A stretch of DNA of 64,000 bases from Hymenobacter sublimis (GTDB taxonomy: Bacteria; Bacteroidota; Bacteroidia; Cytophagales; Hymenobacteraceae). The stretch is from positions 1,239,501 to 1,303,500 of the forward strand of contig NZ_CP095848.1 of the NCBI RefSeq assembly GCF_023101345.1, given 5' to 3'. Position 1 is the stretch's first letter; each line of letters opens with the position of its first letter. Positions 17,537 to 26,088 of the stretch are shown piece by piece. The notes beneath the pieces were generated by a model. The model was not told the origin of the DNA, searched no databases, and saw only the letters and a program-made list of their open reading frames with translations. Both the position numbers and the translations under genes were made by a program.

Positions 17537-17726
17537 GGTTGGAATCAGGATCAGGATTGGAATGGGCAAGAGACGCGCAATAGCCCTCGGGCGTTGCGGC
17601 GCAAGGTAAGGACCGTAGCGGGTTGGCCGGGTATAAGTTATGGGCTGATACGCGGAATACAGCAGGTTCCAGCCGGGCCCCGAAGCTTTTACCCAGGATG
17701 ATAAAATCAAAACGCGCTGTCTGCTC

Positions 17727-18944
17727 TCAGGCTGGCACCTCCAGCCTGGATACTAACGCGCTGGCTGCATTGCCCCCAAAACCGGCCGCATTCACCAAAA
17801 TGCGCCGAATGGGATGCGCAACGGCCGCAGCCAAATCAGTAGCGAAAGGTGGGGCGGGCCACTGCTGCGTAGCCAGCACGTGCAGGGCAAAGTCCAGGCT
17901 CAGGGCCGCCGACGCGCCCAGGGTGTGACCAATCAGCCATTTGTTAGATAAGAGCGGGGGGAGCAGTTCCCCGAAAACGGCCCGCAAGGCGGCCCGCTCG
18001 GCGGCGTCCCCGGCGGGGGTGCCGGGGCTGTGCAGCACCACTGCATCTATGTCCGCAGAAGATACCCGGGCCTGAGCCAAGGCCTGGCGGATGGCCTGTT
18101 GAAAGTGCTGACCATCAGGAGAAAGGCCGGTTTTACTACCAATGGCTTCAAAGCCAAACCCTACGTTTTCCAGAACAAACAAAGGTTCGGTAGTTGGTTC
18201 TGCCGCCGCGCGCGCCCGGCTTACTTTTTCCAGGGCAAATACGGCCGCGCCTTCCCCCAGGACAAACGTGGAGGGCCGGCCGGCCCCGGGGCGGCAGGGC
18301 CACTGGGCGGCCGCGTAAGGGGAATAAATACCAATGGCCCGCATCTGCGCCAACGTAAAACCAGTGAGCGGGGCCTCCGTGCCGCCCGCCAGAAAGCGCG
18401 TAGCCATGCCCGCGCGCAGCCAGGCCATGGCATTGCCCAGGGCCTGAAAAGCGCTGCTGCAGGTGCTGGAATGGCTAAGAGTGGCGCCGTCGGTGCTACC
18501 GGCATCAAAGGCTACCCAACTGGCCACGTTGCCCAGGGTGGTAAGCGGAGAAGCCGCGGCCGAAACGCTTCCCTCAGCCAGAAACTCGGCGTGAAACTCC
18601 TCGAGCCGTTGCGTGGCTCCCCGGCTGCTTCCCATGCTGACGGCCAGGGGGTGGTGTAGCGCAGCTGCTGAACCCGAATGCCAGCCGGCCGCCGCGGTGG
18701 CTTGGCGGGCCGCCAGCAACCCCAGCAGTACGGTGCGGTCGAGCTGGCGGTAGGCCGGAACCTGGCGACGCAACTGAGTTACGGCGGCTTCAGCCGCGGT
18801 AGGCAGGGCCGCCACGGGTAAGCCGGCAGTGTGGGCGCTGAAGGGAGAAGTAGGGGCCGCAGCGGGAGCGGGCACCAAGCCCAGCGCCGACACCCGGCCC
18901 CGGCCCCGAATCAAAATCAGGTCTTCCGCAACGAACTCAGTCAT
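17727..18944 (-). CDS. FabF-like beta-ketoacyl synthase in the biotin cluster
   Basis: A 405-residue thiolase-fold ketosynthase. The Cys-His-His triad of FabB/FabF enzymes is intact: Cys162 in SSTCSSAFQ, His305 in LHSPGTPAGD, and His340 in SNKWLIGHTLGASA, with Lys335 nearby. It should therefore catalyse decarboxylative Claisen condensation of acyl thioesters. The N-terminus is shortened and Ala-rich compared with FabF, so it is a divergent member. Its ATG overlaps the bioA stop by 8 bases, which implies co-translation. As no bioC or bioH is visible, I infer a possible role in building the pimeloyl chain for biotin. It could also be an unrelated fatty-acid or pigment enzyme. Confidence 0.82.
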   Translation of the reverse strand: MTEFVAEDLILIRGRGRVSALGLVPAPAAAPTSPFSAHTAGLPVAALPTAAEAAVTQLRRQVPAYRQLDRTVLLGLLAARQATAAAGWHSGSAAALHHPLAVSMGSSRGATQRLEEFHAEFLAEGSVSAAASPLTTLGNVASWVAFDAGSTDGATLSHSSTCSSAFQALGNAMAWLRAGMATRFLAGGTEAPLTGFTLAQMRAIGIYSPYAAAQWPCRPGAGRPSTFVLGEGAAVFALEKVSRARAAAEPTTEPLFVLENVGFGFEAIGSKTGLSPDGQHFQQAIRQALAQARVSSADIDAVVLHSPGTPAGDAAERAALRAVFGELLPPLLSNKWLIGHTLGASAALSLDFALHVLATQQWPAPPFATDLAAAVAHPIRRILVNAAGFGGNAASALVSRLEVPA

Positions 18945-20259
18945 GCAGGTATTCGGGCAGGGTAGGGGCGGGCTGAAAGTTGAGGACCAGTCCGCGCATC
19001 TGGCGCAGCACGCTGTAGAGCAGCCCTAGCTCCGCATCCGTGGTACAGTAGGGTGGCAGCAAGTACACCACATTGCCCAGCGGCCGCAGCACCACGTGGT
19101 TATCCAGAGCCAGCTGATAGAAGGCGTCGCGCAGGCGGCTGAAGTAGCTGGTGCCCTCACCGGCGTCGTACTCTACGGCTAGAATGGTGCCGCGGTGCCG
19201 CACCTGCCGGATGCCAGGTTGGGTTTCGATTTCTTGGCGAAAAGCGTCGTGAGCGGCTTCTATGCGCTGCCGCTGCCGGCTGCATTCGTCGGCCCGGGTT
19301 AGCTCCAGACTAGCCAGGGCAGCGGCGCAGGCTACGGGATTAGCCGTGTAGGAATGACCGTGGAACAGGGCCCGCATCTTATCGTCGCTCAGAAAAGCTT
19401 CGTAAATGGGCGCGGCGCAGGTAGTCAGGCCCATGGCCAGGGTGCCTCCGGTGAGCCCCTTGGAAAAGCACATGATGTCGGGTTGCTTTTGGAGCAAGCT
19501 GCTGGCAAAGAGCGGTCCGGTGCGGCCGAAGCCGGTCATCACCTCATCGGCAATGCAGAGCACGCCGCGCTGGTGGCAGCGGCGCAGCATTTCGCTCAAC
19601 ACCTCCGGCGCGTACATCACCATGCCCGCCGTGCCTAGCACCAAGGGCTCGAAAATAAAGCCGGCTACCTCGGGGCGGGCCAGCAGAACATCAAGCTGGG
19701 CCAGCACCTCGGCTTCCCTCCCCGGCACCGGCACATCAATAAACTTCACTTCAAAAAGCAGAGGCCAGAAGGGCTGGGTGAAGGCCCCACGGCTACTCAC
19801 GGCCATAGCTCCGAAGGTGTCGCCGTGGTAGGAGTCGCGGAAGCAGAGGAAGGTGCGGCGCTCCGGCTGGCCCAGGTTATGGAAGTACTGCAACACCATT
19901 TTCAGGGCCACCTCCACGGCCGTCGAGCCGTTATCGGAGTAGAATACGCGAGCCTGATGAGTAGGCAGCAGGGCAAGCAGCTGTTCGGCCAGCTCTACGG
20001 CGGCGGGGTGGGTGAAGCCGGCAAACAGCACGTGCTCCAGGGTCCGGAGCTGCTCACTCACGCGCTCCGCAATGTGCGGGTGCGCGTGCCCGTGCAAGTT
20101 CACCCACCAGGAGGAAATGCCATCTAGGTAACGGGTGCCGTCTTCGGCAATCAGCCAGCTGCCTTCGCCGCGCACAATGGGCACGGCCAGGGGAGCAGTC
20201 TGCATTTGAGTATACGGGTGCCACACAACGGCATGGTCCCGCTCGGAAAGGGTAGGCAT
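18937..20259 (-). CDS. bioA: Adenosylmethionine-8-amino-7-oxononanoate aminotransferase
   Basis: Third of the four common biotin steps: transfers the amino group of S-adenosylmethionine to 8-amino-7-oxononanoate, giving diaminopelargonate. The 440-residue class III PLP aminotransferase begins MPTLSERDHAVVWHPYTQM, with the typical WHPYTQ. It has the Schiff-base lysine in CFSKGLTGGTL, YSDNGSTAVEVA and DEVMTGFGRTG. The ATG at 20259 matches the family start; the upstream extension is not coding-like. A good promoter lies just upstream at 20283-20311. The next gene, the ketosynthase, overlaps its 3' end. Confidence 0.95.
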   Translation of the reverse strand: MPTLSERDHAVVWHPYTQMQTAPLAVPIVRGEGSWLIAEDGTRYLDGISSWWVNLHGHAHPHIAERVSEQLRTLEHVLFAGFTHPAAVELAEQLLALLPTHQARVFYSDNGSTAVEVALKMVLQYFHNLGQPERRTFLCFRDSYHGDTFGAMAVSSRGAFTQPFWPLLFEVKFIDVPVPGREAEVLAQLDVLLARPEVAGFIFEPLVLGTAGMVMYAPEVLSEMLRRCHQRGVLCIADEVMTGFGRTGPLFASSLLQKQPDIMCFSKGLTGGTLAMGLTTCAAPIYEAFLSDDKMRALFHGHSYTANPVACAAALASLELTRADECSRQRQRIEAAHDAFRQEIETQPGIRQVRHRGTILAVEYDAGEGTSYFSRLRDAFYQLALDNHVVLRPLGNVVYLLPPYCTTDAELGLLYSVLRQMRGLVLNFQPAPTLPEYLHD

Positions 20260-20282
20260 GGGTAGGAAACAGACTAGGGCGG

Positions 20283-20311
20283 CAAAAGTAACGGGAACCG
20301 TTAAATGGCAA
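20283..20311 (-). promoter_or_regulatory. Bacteroidota-type promoter before bioA
   Basis: On the minus strand TTG (20309-20311), 18 bases and TACTTTTG (20283-20290) match the Bacteroidota consensus of TTG and TAnnTTTG. The -7 box ends 23 bases before the bioA ATG. It suggests bioA and the ketosynthase can be expressed apart from the upstream biotin genes. Confidence 0.55.
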
Positions 20312-20382
20312 GGCCGCAAAGCTGCTACCGGTAGGGAAGGGCGGCCCGGAAAAAGCCTTACTGCCTGTCACGCCCTGCTAGG

Positions 20383-21015
20383 CTACTGCGAAGGATTAGC
20401 GGCAAACCACGCCCGAAACTCGGCGGCGTAGCGGCTTACTACCGCCCGCGACAGTTCCGCTTCTGGCCGCACCCGGGGTAGCAAGGGCACGCCTGTGTGT
20501 TGGGCAATGAAGTCTTCGGTAGCTGGGGTAGGCTCGCCATTGAACACTAGGCCCCGCACTCGCAGCCCGCGGGCCTGCAAGGCTTCCAGAGTGAGCAACG
20601 TGTGGTTGATGCTGCCCAGGTAATTGCGCGACACCACTACCACTTCCAGCTCGAGGCGCTGAGCAAGGTCGGCAATTAGAAAACCCGGAGCCAGGGGCAC
20701 GAGTAGGCCGCCCGCTCCTTCCACAATGAGGTGGTTGCTGGTTTGCGGGAGCTGAAAGTCAGTGGGGTGCAGTGCCAAGCCCTCAGCCGCGGCCGCGGCG
20801 TGGGGCGAAGCCGGCAGCTGCAGTCGGTGGCGCTCAGGCCAGAAGTGGCTCACCGGATTACCAACCAAGCCGCGGACCGTGCCCGCATCGGTACTCGGTT
20901 CCAGGCCTGCCTGTACGGGCTTCCAATAATCAGCTCGTAAGGCTTCGGTTAGGATGGCCGAAACCACGGTTTTGCCCACATCGGTGCCGATGCCGGTAAT
21001 GAAAAGTCGTTCCAA
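20383..21015 (-). CDS. bioD: Dethiobiotin synthase
   Basis: ATP-dependent ring closure of diaminopelargonate with CO2 to dethiobiotin. The 210-residue protein has the P-loop ITGIGTDVGKTVVSAIL at its start. It also has YWKPVQAGLE (carbamate and phosphate contacts), VEGAGGLLVPL and VVVSRNYLGSINHTLLT, all typical of BioD. It lies 123 bases upstream of bioA on the same strand. The 148-base spacer before it is longer than elsewhere in the cluster, as expected if the metallophosphoesterase was inserted there. Confidence 0.95.
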   Translation of the reverse strand: MERLFITGIGTDVGKTVVSAILTEALRADYWKPVQAGLEPSTDAGTVRGLVGNPVSHFWPERHRLQLPASPHAAAAAEGLALHPTDFQLPQTSNHLIVEGAGGLLVPLAPGFLIADLAQRLELEVVVVSRNYLGSINHTLLTLEALQARGLRVRGLVFNGEPTPATEDFIAQHTGVPLLPRVRPEAELSRAVVSRYAAEFRAWFAANPSQ

Positions 21016-21163
21016 AGGAAAACGGGTGCAATAAAACCTACTTCCCGCCCGCCGTAGCCGTCAGGCTGTTTGAGCAGAAGAAAAACAAAGATGGGAGCCT
21101 TACCCTAAAAATTGGTGAGTACCCGCCTGCTAATATCTACTTGTATTGGGTGAAAAAGGAGTG

Positions 21164-21988
21164 CTATCCGGCCAGCGTAAACAGGGCAATTTCTGCTCTT
21201 GCTCCAAACCTAATCGGTAGCAGACTGGTGCCAATACCCTTGGAAACGTACAGCTTGGTCGTGTTTTCCTGGTACCAGCCCTTAAGGTATTTTCCGCTAC
21301 CTCGGGGTAGAAACGGAATAAACCCGAATAGATTAATTTGTCCGCCGTGCGTATGCCCCGATAAAATAAAATCCACTTTTTTATTTTCATCAAGCTGCTT
21401 TACTAATGTAGCGGTATATTCCGGGCAATGATTTAAGAGTATGTGATAATCACTGCTGGTATACGTTTTTAAAGCAGCGGGCAAATCAGGGTTGCCGCCC
21501 ACGTAATCATCGAGGCCGGTAATTGCAATGGTTTTGTTATCGAATTGGTAAGTTACCGTTTGGTTAATAAGTAATTGACACTTGTTTCTGCTATACACAG
21601 AGGCGAGTTCGGCTAAGTCAATCTTGCCCCAATACTCCCAATTGCCCAGAATAGCTACTTTTTGCAGGTCGTGCGGTAATAGTTGCAGAAAATTGTGTAG
21701 CAGCGGAATATTCTCGGCTTTGTCAATGGCATCACCCGTAAGAATTAGTAGGTCAGGCTTAAGCTTGCTTATTATTTTTGTTAATCGGACGAGTTGGTAA
21801 TTTATTGACTGCAAATGTAAATCGGAGAGCTGCATAACCCGCAGGCCAGGTGTGCCGGGGGACGGGGTAGTTATTTTAAATTCATTGATTTCAATAAAAA
21901 ATCGTTCCAGCCAGCAGGCATCAAGCAACAGCAAACCCGTTGCTAGTACCACGCCTGACTGGAGAAACTTGCGCCTTGGTAGTTTCAT
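21164..21988 (-). CDS. Calcineurin-like metallophosphoesterase (YkuE/YaeI type)
   Basis: A 274-residue phosphoesterase with the binuclear-metal motifs in order: MQLSDLHLQ (DxH), LTGDAID (GD), LGNWEYWG (GNxE where many have GNH), LNHCPEY (H) and LSGHTHGGQ (GHxHGGQ). The N-terminus MKLPRRKFLQSGVVLATGL has a twin-arginine-like signal, with a Cys just after the hydrophobic stretch (LLDACW). Export, and perhaps lipidation, is therefore likely. Relatives cleave phospholipid headgroups such as UDP-diacylglucosamine. It sits inside the biotin cluster but is clearly more AT-rich and Ile/Asn/Lys-rich than the flanking bio genes, so a later insertion is likely. The ATG at 21988 is preferred over a GTG five codons earlier. 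Confidence 0.85.
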   Translation of the reverse strand: MKLPRRKFLQSGVVLATGLLLLDACWLERFFIEINEFKITTPSPGTPGLRVMQLSDLHLQSINYQLVRLTKIISKLKPDLLILTGDAIDKAENIPLLHNFLQLLPHDLQKVAILGNWEYWGKIDLAELASVYSRNKCQLLINQTVTYQFDNKTIAITGLDDYVGGNPDLPAALKTYTSSDYHILLNHCPEYTATLVKQLDENKKVDFILSGHTHGGQINLFGFIPFLPRGSGKYLKGWYQENTTKLYVSKGIGTSLLPIRFGARAEIALFTLAG

Positions 21989-22069
21989 TTGAATAATTGT
22001 CACGGGTATACCTGAAACACCTAGTGCGCCAGATTATAAACACAACGCCACTGCTATAGCCGCCGCTAC

Positions 22070-23206
22070 CTAACACCGCGCCAATACATCTGCCAGCGCG
22101 TCAATTTCCATTTCCGTATTGTAAGAATGTAGAATAAGCCGCAGCCGTTCCGTGCCAGCCGGTACTGTGGGCGCCACAATGGCCCGCACATCGAAGCCCG
22201 CGGCTTGAGCCGCCGCCGCTACCTGCCGCACACGAACCGGACCCGGCGCACCAGCAAAGAAAACCGGGTGAATAACGTGGCTTTCCGGTGGCACCCGCAG
22301 CCCCGGCACGGCGTTTAAACGAGTTTTTAGGTAGTCGGAAAGCGCGAAAAGCTGCTGACGCTCGGCTAATAAATCGGGCAACACCTCGTACGCCGCCGCC
22401 AGCGCAACGACGGAGTGCGGGGCCAGGGCCGTGGTGTAAATAAAAGGTCGGCTGAAGTTCAGGAGGTAGTCGCGGAGCAGGGTATCGCCCACCACGGCCG
22501 CGCCCTGGCTGCCCAGGGCCTTGCCAAACGTGAGCACGCGGGCGAATACGTCGTTTTCCAGTCCCAATTCAACGACCAATCCTTCGCCCCGCGGCCCGTA
22601 GAGGCCGTTGGTGTGGGCTTCATCTACCACCAAGTACAGCTCCCGTTCCCGGCAAAGAGCCGCCAGCTTTGGTAGCGGGGCCATGTCGCCATCCATGGAA
22701 TACAGGGACTCTACGGCCACGAATACGGCGCCGGTGGCGCGGGCCAGCTTGCGCTCCACATCAGCTACGTCGTTGTGGCGGAAGCTCCAGGCAGTAGCAA
22801 AGGAACCCCGAATGCCATCCTTCACGGAGGCGTGCGAGGCTTCGTCGTAGAGAATTGTGTCGCCGCGGCGGGGCACGGCGGCAAAGAAGCCCAGGTTGGC
22901 CGCGTAGCCAGAGTTGAAAAGCAGGGCCGCTTCGGCCCCGTGAAACTGCGCCAGCTGAGTTTCTAGGGCTTCCGCCGCGGCGGAGTTGCCGGTAAGCAGC
23001 CGCGAGCCGGTGCTACCCGCCGCATCTACGGCAGCCAGCAGTGCCTGCTGCACGGTCGGGTGACGGCTCAGGCCCAAGTAGTCGTTGGAGCTGAAGTCAA
23101 CCAGCCCCGCGGGAGGTAGGGTTAAGCGGCGGCGGGTACCGTCGGCCTCCCGCTTGGCCAGGTGCTCGGTCAGCCGCTGGTGCAAAGGAGAGGAAGCGGG
23201 CGGCAT
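22070..23206 (-). CDS. bioF: 8-amino-7-oxononanoate synthase
   Basis: Joins pimeloyl thioester and L-alanine with loss of CO2 to give 8-amino-7-oxononanoate (KAPA). The 378-residue alpha-oxoamine synthase has VDFSSNDYLGLSRHP, GSTGSRLLTGN and YDEASHASVKDGIR. It also has VDEAHTNGLYGPRGEG and the PLP lysine in LTFGKALGSQG. Length and motif order are normal for BioF rather than for KBL or serine palmitoyltransferase, and the neighbours confirm it. The small gene at 23222-23488 ends 15 bases before the bioF start, so the two are very likely co-transcribed. Confidence 0.94.
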   Translation of the reverse strand: MPPASSPLHQRLTEHLAKREADGTRRRLTLPPAGLVDFSSNDYLGLSRHPTVQQALLAAVDAAGSTGSRLLTGNSAAAEALETQLAQFHGAEAALLFNSGYAANLGFFAAVPRRGDTILYDEASHASVKDGIRGSFATAWSFRHNDVADVERKLARATGAVFVAVESLYSMDGDMAPLPKLAALCRERELYLVVDEAHTNGLYGPRGEGLVVELGLENDVFARVLTFGKALGSQGAAVVGDTLLRDYLLNFSRPFIYTTALAPHSVVALAAAYEVLPDLLAERQQLFALSDYLKTRLNAVPGLRVPPESHVIHPVFFAGAPGPVRVRQVAAAAQAAGFDVRAIVAPTVPAGTERLRLILHSYNTEMEIDALADVLARC

Positions 23207-23221
23207 ACGGTGTAGCTGAAG

Positions 23222-23488
23222 TTAAGCTGAGTGGCGCTGCACCGAAAACCACAGGCTACCGTCGCTCTCGAAACGACGAGCGGTAACCACAACGGTCAAG
23301 GTATCATCTATTTGCACTTGGTCGCCAACCCCAGGTAGCAGCTTGTGACGCTGGTACAGCTGGTGCAAAGTGCCCCCCACCTGATCCTCCAGGTCGGTTA
23401 TAGCGCGTTGGGCATCTACCCCGGTGTGCTGCTGGCGGATGCTGTCGGCGAAGGAAGCGTCTAGGTTAAGGTCGAAGGTAAGGTCCAT
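23222..23488 (-). CDS. Hypothetical 88-residue protein between bioB and bioF
   Basis: It starts MDLTFDLNLDASF at ATG 23488; an in-frame start five codons earlier is possible. No family recognised. The second half (LPGVGDQVQIDDTLTVVVTARRF) looks like beta strands ending in WFSVQRHSA. The first half is probably helical (ADSIRQQHTG, AITDLEDQVG). There is no signal peptide or membrane helix, so it is cytoplasmic. It is tightly spaced with bioF (15 bases) and 89 bases after bioB, so it belongs to the biotin transcript. Any role in biotin synthesis is inference. Confidence 0.6.
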   Translation of the reverse strand: MDLTFDLNLDASFADSIRQQHTGVDAQRAITDLEDQVGGTLHQLYQRHKLLPGVGDQVQIDDTLTVVVTARRFESDGSLWFSVQRHSA

Positions 23489-23517
23489 GCGGGTACTGAA
23501 CAAAATCTGAATGAAAT

Positions 23518-23559
23518 CAGCCAGCAGCAGCTCCCCCTATGAAGAACCACTGCTGGCTG
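23518..23559. repeat. Inverted repeat between bioB and the 88-residue gene
   Basis: CAGCCAGCAG (23518-23527) and CTGCTGGCTG (23550-23559) form a 10-bp perfect stem with a 22-base loop. There is no T-run, so it is not a simple terminator. It may be an mRNA processing or stability element within the biotin transcript. Confidence 0.45.
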
Positions 23560-23577
23560 AGGAAAGAAACAACGTGC

Positions 23578-24585
23578 TTACGCGCCTACTGGTACTTCTT
23601 TGCCCAGCACTACGGCGCCTTCCGGTACGTCTTTGAACGACTTGCGGGGCTTGAGGCCGAGCAGGGCAAACATTTGCTTGTCGGCGTCGAAATCGGGGTT
23701 GGGGGTAGTCAGCAGCTTCTCGCCCGAGAAGATGGAGTTAGCGCCGGCCAAGAAGCAGAGTGCCTGCTCCGTGACGGGCATTTCCTGGCGGCCGGCCGAG
23801 AGGCGGACCATGGTGCGCGGCATCAGAATGCGGGCCGTGCCAATCATGCGCAGCATTTCCCACACGCTCACGCGGGGCTGGGCAGCCAGGGGAGTGCCTT
23901 CCACGGGCACCAGCGCATTCACCGGCACCGACTCGGGGTGGGCCGGTAGGGTAGCCAGGGTGTGCAGCATGGCAATCCGGTCCTCGTCGGTTTCACCCAG
24001 GCCAATAATGCCGCCCGAGCACACCGAAATACCAGCCTTGCGCACGTGCTCCAGCGTGTTCAGCCGGTCGTCGTAGGTGCGGGTAGTAATAATTTCGGAG
24101 TAGTGCTCGGCGCTGGTGTCCAGGTTGTGGTTGTAGGCGTAGAGGCCGGCTTCCTTGAGGCGCTCGGCTTGGTACTCGTTCAGCATGCCCAGGGTGCAGC
24201 ACACTTCCAGCCCAATGTTATTAACCTCCGTCACCATGTTCAGTACCCGGTCGAAGTCGCGGTTGTCGCGCACCTCGCGCCAGGCGGCGCCCATGCAGAA
24301 GCGGGTGCTCCCGCCGTCTTTAGCGCGCTGGGCCGCGGCTAGTACCTCGGCATCGGGTAGGAGCTTGTGAGCCTGCACGCCGGTGTGGTAGCGGGCGGCC
24401 TGGGGGCAGTAGGCGCAGTCTTCGGGGCAGCCGCCGGTTTTCACGCTCAGCAGGGTGCAGACCTGCACTTCGCCAGTAGCCTGGGTTTCGGCGTGGATGG
24501 CCGCGGCCTGGGTTACCAGCTCCAGCACGGGCTGGTTATAAATGGCCTTTACTTCGTCAAGGGTCCAGTCGGTACGAATCAGCAT
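23578..24585 (-). CDS. bioB: Biotin synthase
   Basis: Radical SAM enzyme that inserts sulphur into dethiobiotin, the last biotin step. The 335-residue protein starts [19 protein letters not shown] at ATG 24585. It has the [4Fe-4S] motif [10 protein letters not shown]. The second-cluster ligands are visible as Cys in [12 protein letters not shown] and EVCCTLGML, and Arg in [20 protein letters not shown] and GGIIGLGET are family signatures. It is the first gene of the cluster in transcription order. An in-frame extension of 45 codons upstream is less likely, since the family starts here. Confidence 0.95.
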   Translation of the reverse strand: MLIRTDWTLDEVKAIYNQPVLELVTQAAAIHAETQATGEVQVCTLLSVKTGGCPEDCAYCPQAARYHTGVQAHKLLPDAEVLAAAQRAKDGGSTRFCMGAAWREVRDNRDFDRVLNMVTEVNNIGLEVCCTLGMLNEYQAERLKEAGLYAYNHNLDTSAEHYSEIITTRTYDDRLNTLEHVRKAGISVCSGGIIGLGETDEDRIAMLHTLATLPAHPESVPVNALVPVEGTPLAAQPRVSVWEMLRMIGTARILMPRTMVRLSAGRQEMPVTEQALCFLAGANSIFSGEKLLTTPNPDFDADKQMFALLGLKPRKSFKDVPEGAVVLGKEVPVGA

Positions 24586-25046
24586 GGGGCGGGAAGAAGT
24601 CGTTTGTGAGTTGAGGTAGGGGTGGGGCTGAACTACTGTAGCCCGCGAAGTAGCCAAAGCCAGCTCGCGGGCTGCAAGATACATGAGAAGCCGATTCTGG
24701 AAGGTGAAGTCGGCTGTCATTCTGCCGAAGCCTCTGCACTTATTGCGACAGGATAGGTGATACCAAGTAAGCTCGACTGTTCTGCTACGCGGAATCGATA
24801 CCGAGCGAAACGCCGCGAAAAACTTCCAGAGTAAGTTAGCTGAACCGTATATGTGTCCAGTAAATCAGCTACTTACTGCTTGGTGTGGCGCGGCTGATGC
24901 AGGAGCAGTGCCGGCATCGGATAAATTGTTACTCGGCTAACTATTCCAGTGATGTAGTCAGGCTTTCCCCAGGGTAGGTAGTAAAAGAAAGGCACCCAAT
25001 CCTCAGCAACTGGTCTTGTATACCTAACAGCGGTGCACCGTAACCG
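24586..25046. other. Gap upstream of bioB
   Basis: About 460 bases with no supported gene. It would carry the promoter of the biotin cluster, but I found no clean TTG/TAnnTTTG pair. The inverted repeat at 24830-24877 is the only structure seen and is a candidate operator. Confidence 0.4.
24830..24877. repeat. Inverted repeat upstream of bioB
   Basis: AGTAAGTTAGCTGA (24830-24843) and TCAGCTACTTACT (24865-24877) pair over 13 positions with one extra T and a 21-base loop. It lies 245 bases upstream of bioB. It could be a hairpin or a regulator site. I cannot match it to a known BirA or BioR operator. Confidence 0.4.
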
Positions 25047-25592
25047 TTAGATGCTCCGCAGCACCCGGCAGGGGTTGCCCACGGCTACTACCCCGGCCGG
25101 AATGTCCCGCGTAACGACGCTGCCGGCCCCAATAGTAGTGCCCGCACCAATGGTTACGCCGGGCATAACGAGCACGCCAGCCCCCAGCCACACATTGTCG
25201 CCCAGGGTAATGGGCCGAGCAAATTCCCAGCCGGCTACCCGCGGCCCCGGTTCCACGGGGTGCCCAGCCGTCGTCAGGACGACGTTGGGCGCAATAAACA
25301 CGTTGTCGCCGATGGTGACGGGGGCGCAGTCGAGGATGGTGAGGTTGTAGTTGGCGTAGAAATTCCGACCCAGGCGAATGTTGTAGCCGTAGTCGCAGCG
25401 GAAAGGGGCTTCAACGTGCGCGTCGGTTTCGTAGCCCAACAGCTCGGCTAGCACCTGCTTGTTGAGCTGCACTGGCTCCTGGTTGTAGCGGTGGCAGAGC
25501 TGCTTGGCGCGCAGGCGTTCAGCCGTTAACTCGGGGTCGTTGGCCTGGTACAGCTCGCCGGCCAGCATCTGTTGTTTTTCGGTTGGAGCCAT
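25047..25592 (-). CDS. Maltose/galactoside O-acetyltransferase family protein
   Basis: A 181-residue left-handed beta-helix acetyltransferase of the Maa/LacA/NodL group, which moves acetyl from acetyl-CoA to a sugar hydroxyl. The N-terminal MAPTEKQQMLAGELYQANDP with following HRYNQ is the maltose acetyltransferase cap. Hexapeptide repeats follow (IGDNVFIAPNV, LGDNVWLGAGV, IGAGTTIGAGS). The catalytic His lies in TTAGHPVEPGPR. The ATG at 25592 matches the family start; upstream in-frame sequence is not coding-like. It appears to be a single-gene unit. Confidence 0.88.
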   Translation of the reverse strand: MAPTEKQQMLAGELYQANDPELTAERLRAKQLCHRYNQEPVQLNKQVLAELLGYETDAHVEAPFRCDYGYNIRLGRNFYANYNLTILDCAPVTIGDNVFIAPNVVLTTAGHPVEPGPRVAGWEFARPITLGDNVWLGAGVLVMPGVTIGAGTTIGAGSVVTRDIPAGVVAVGNPCRVLRSI

Positions 25593-25668
25593 GGGGTGAG
25601 AGCGGGTTTGCAAGGGCGCCCGCCCCACCAAGATACTGGCACTTCCCCGCCCCGCAACCACTCGGCCG

Positions 25669-26088
25669 CTAGCTGAGGTTGGGAGCCGGTTCCGGGGTCG
25701 GCCCTCCGGCCCGGGCGTCGCGGGTGTTTTTCTGCACGGCAATGGCCGCGAACAGGCTCAGCCCGAACGACATGGCGTAGAACCCTTTCTCGCTCAGGGC
25801 TAGGGTTGCATTCCACAGCCCTACGGTGAGCAGCACCAGCGTCAGCAGGACGGAAAACCAGCTCAGCCCGTAGTAGATGCCCGTTACGGGAATGCCTTCC
25901 AGCTGGTCGCGTACTGATTTTTGCAGGGAAATGGCCGCAAACAACCCGTACATAAGCACGGTGAAGTAGTAGCCTTTCTCGTTCAGCGGCATTTGCGCGT
26001 TCCAAAGTCCCACCATGAAAGCCGATAATCCCGTTAGCAGGGCTACCCAAGAGGCGGCAATAAAGGCATTGGAAGGTTTCGTGTTCAT
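25669..26088 (-). CDS. YiaA/YiaB family inner-membrane protein
   Basis: A 139-residue protein with two YiaAB repeats. Each is a helix pair joined by a similar loop: [16 protein letters not shown] in the first and [16 protein letters not shown] in the second, each followed by a further helix ([15 protein letters not shown] and [15 protein letters not shown]). Four membrane segments are expected. The family occurs widely in the inner membrane but has no firm function. The ATG at 26088 begins the protein directly at the first repeat. Confidence 0.85.
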   Translation of the reverse strand: MNTKPSNAFIAASWVALLTGLSAFMVGLWNAQMPLNEKGYYFTVLMYGLFAAISLQKSVRDQLEGIPVTGIYYGLSWFSVLLTLVLLTVGLWNATLALSEKGFYAMSFGLSLFAAIAVQKNTRDARAGGPTPEPAPNLS

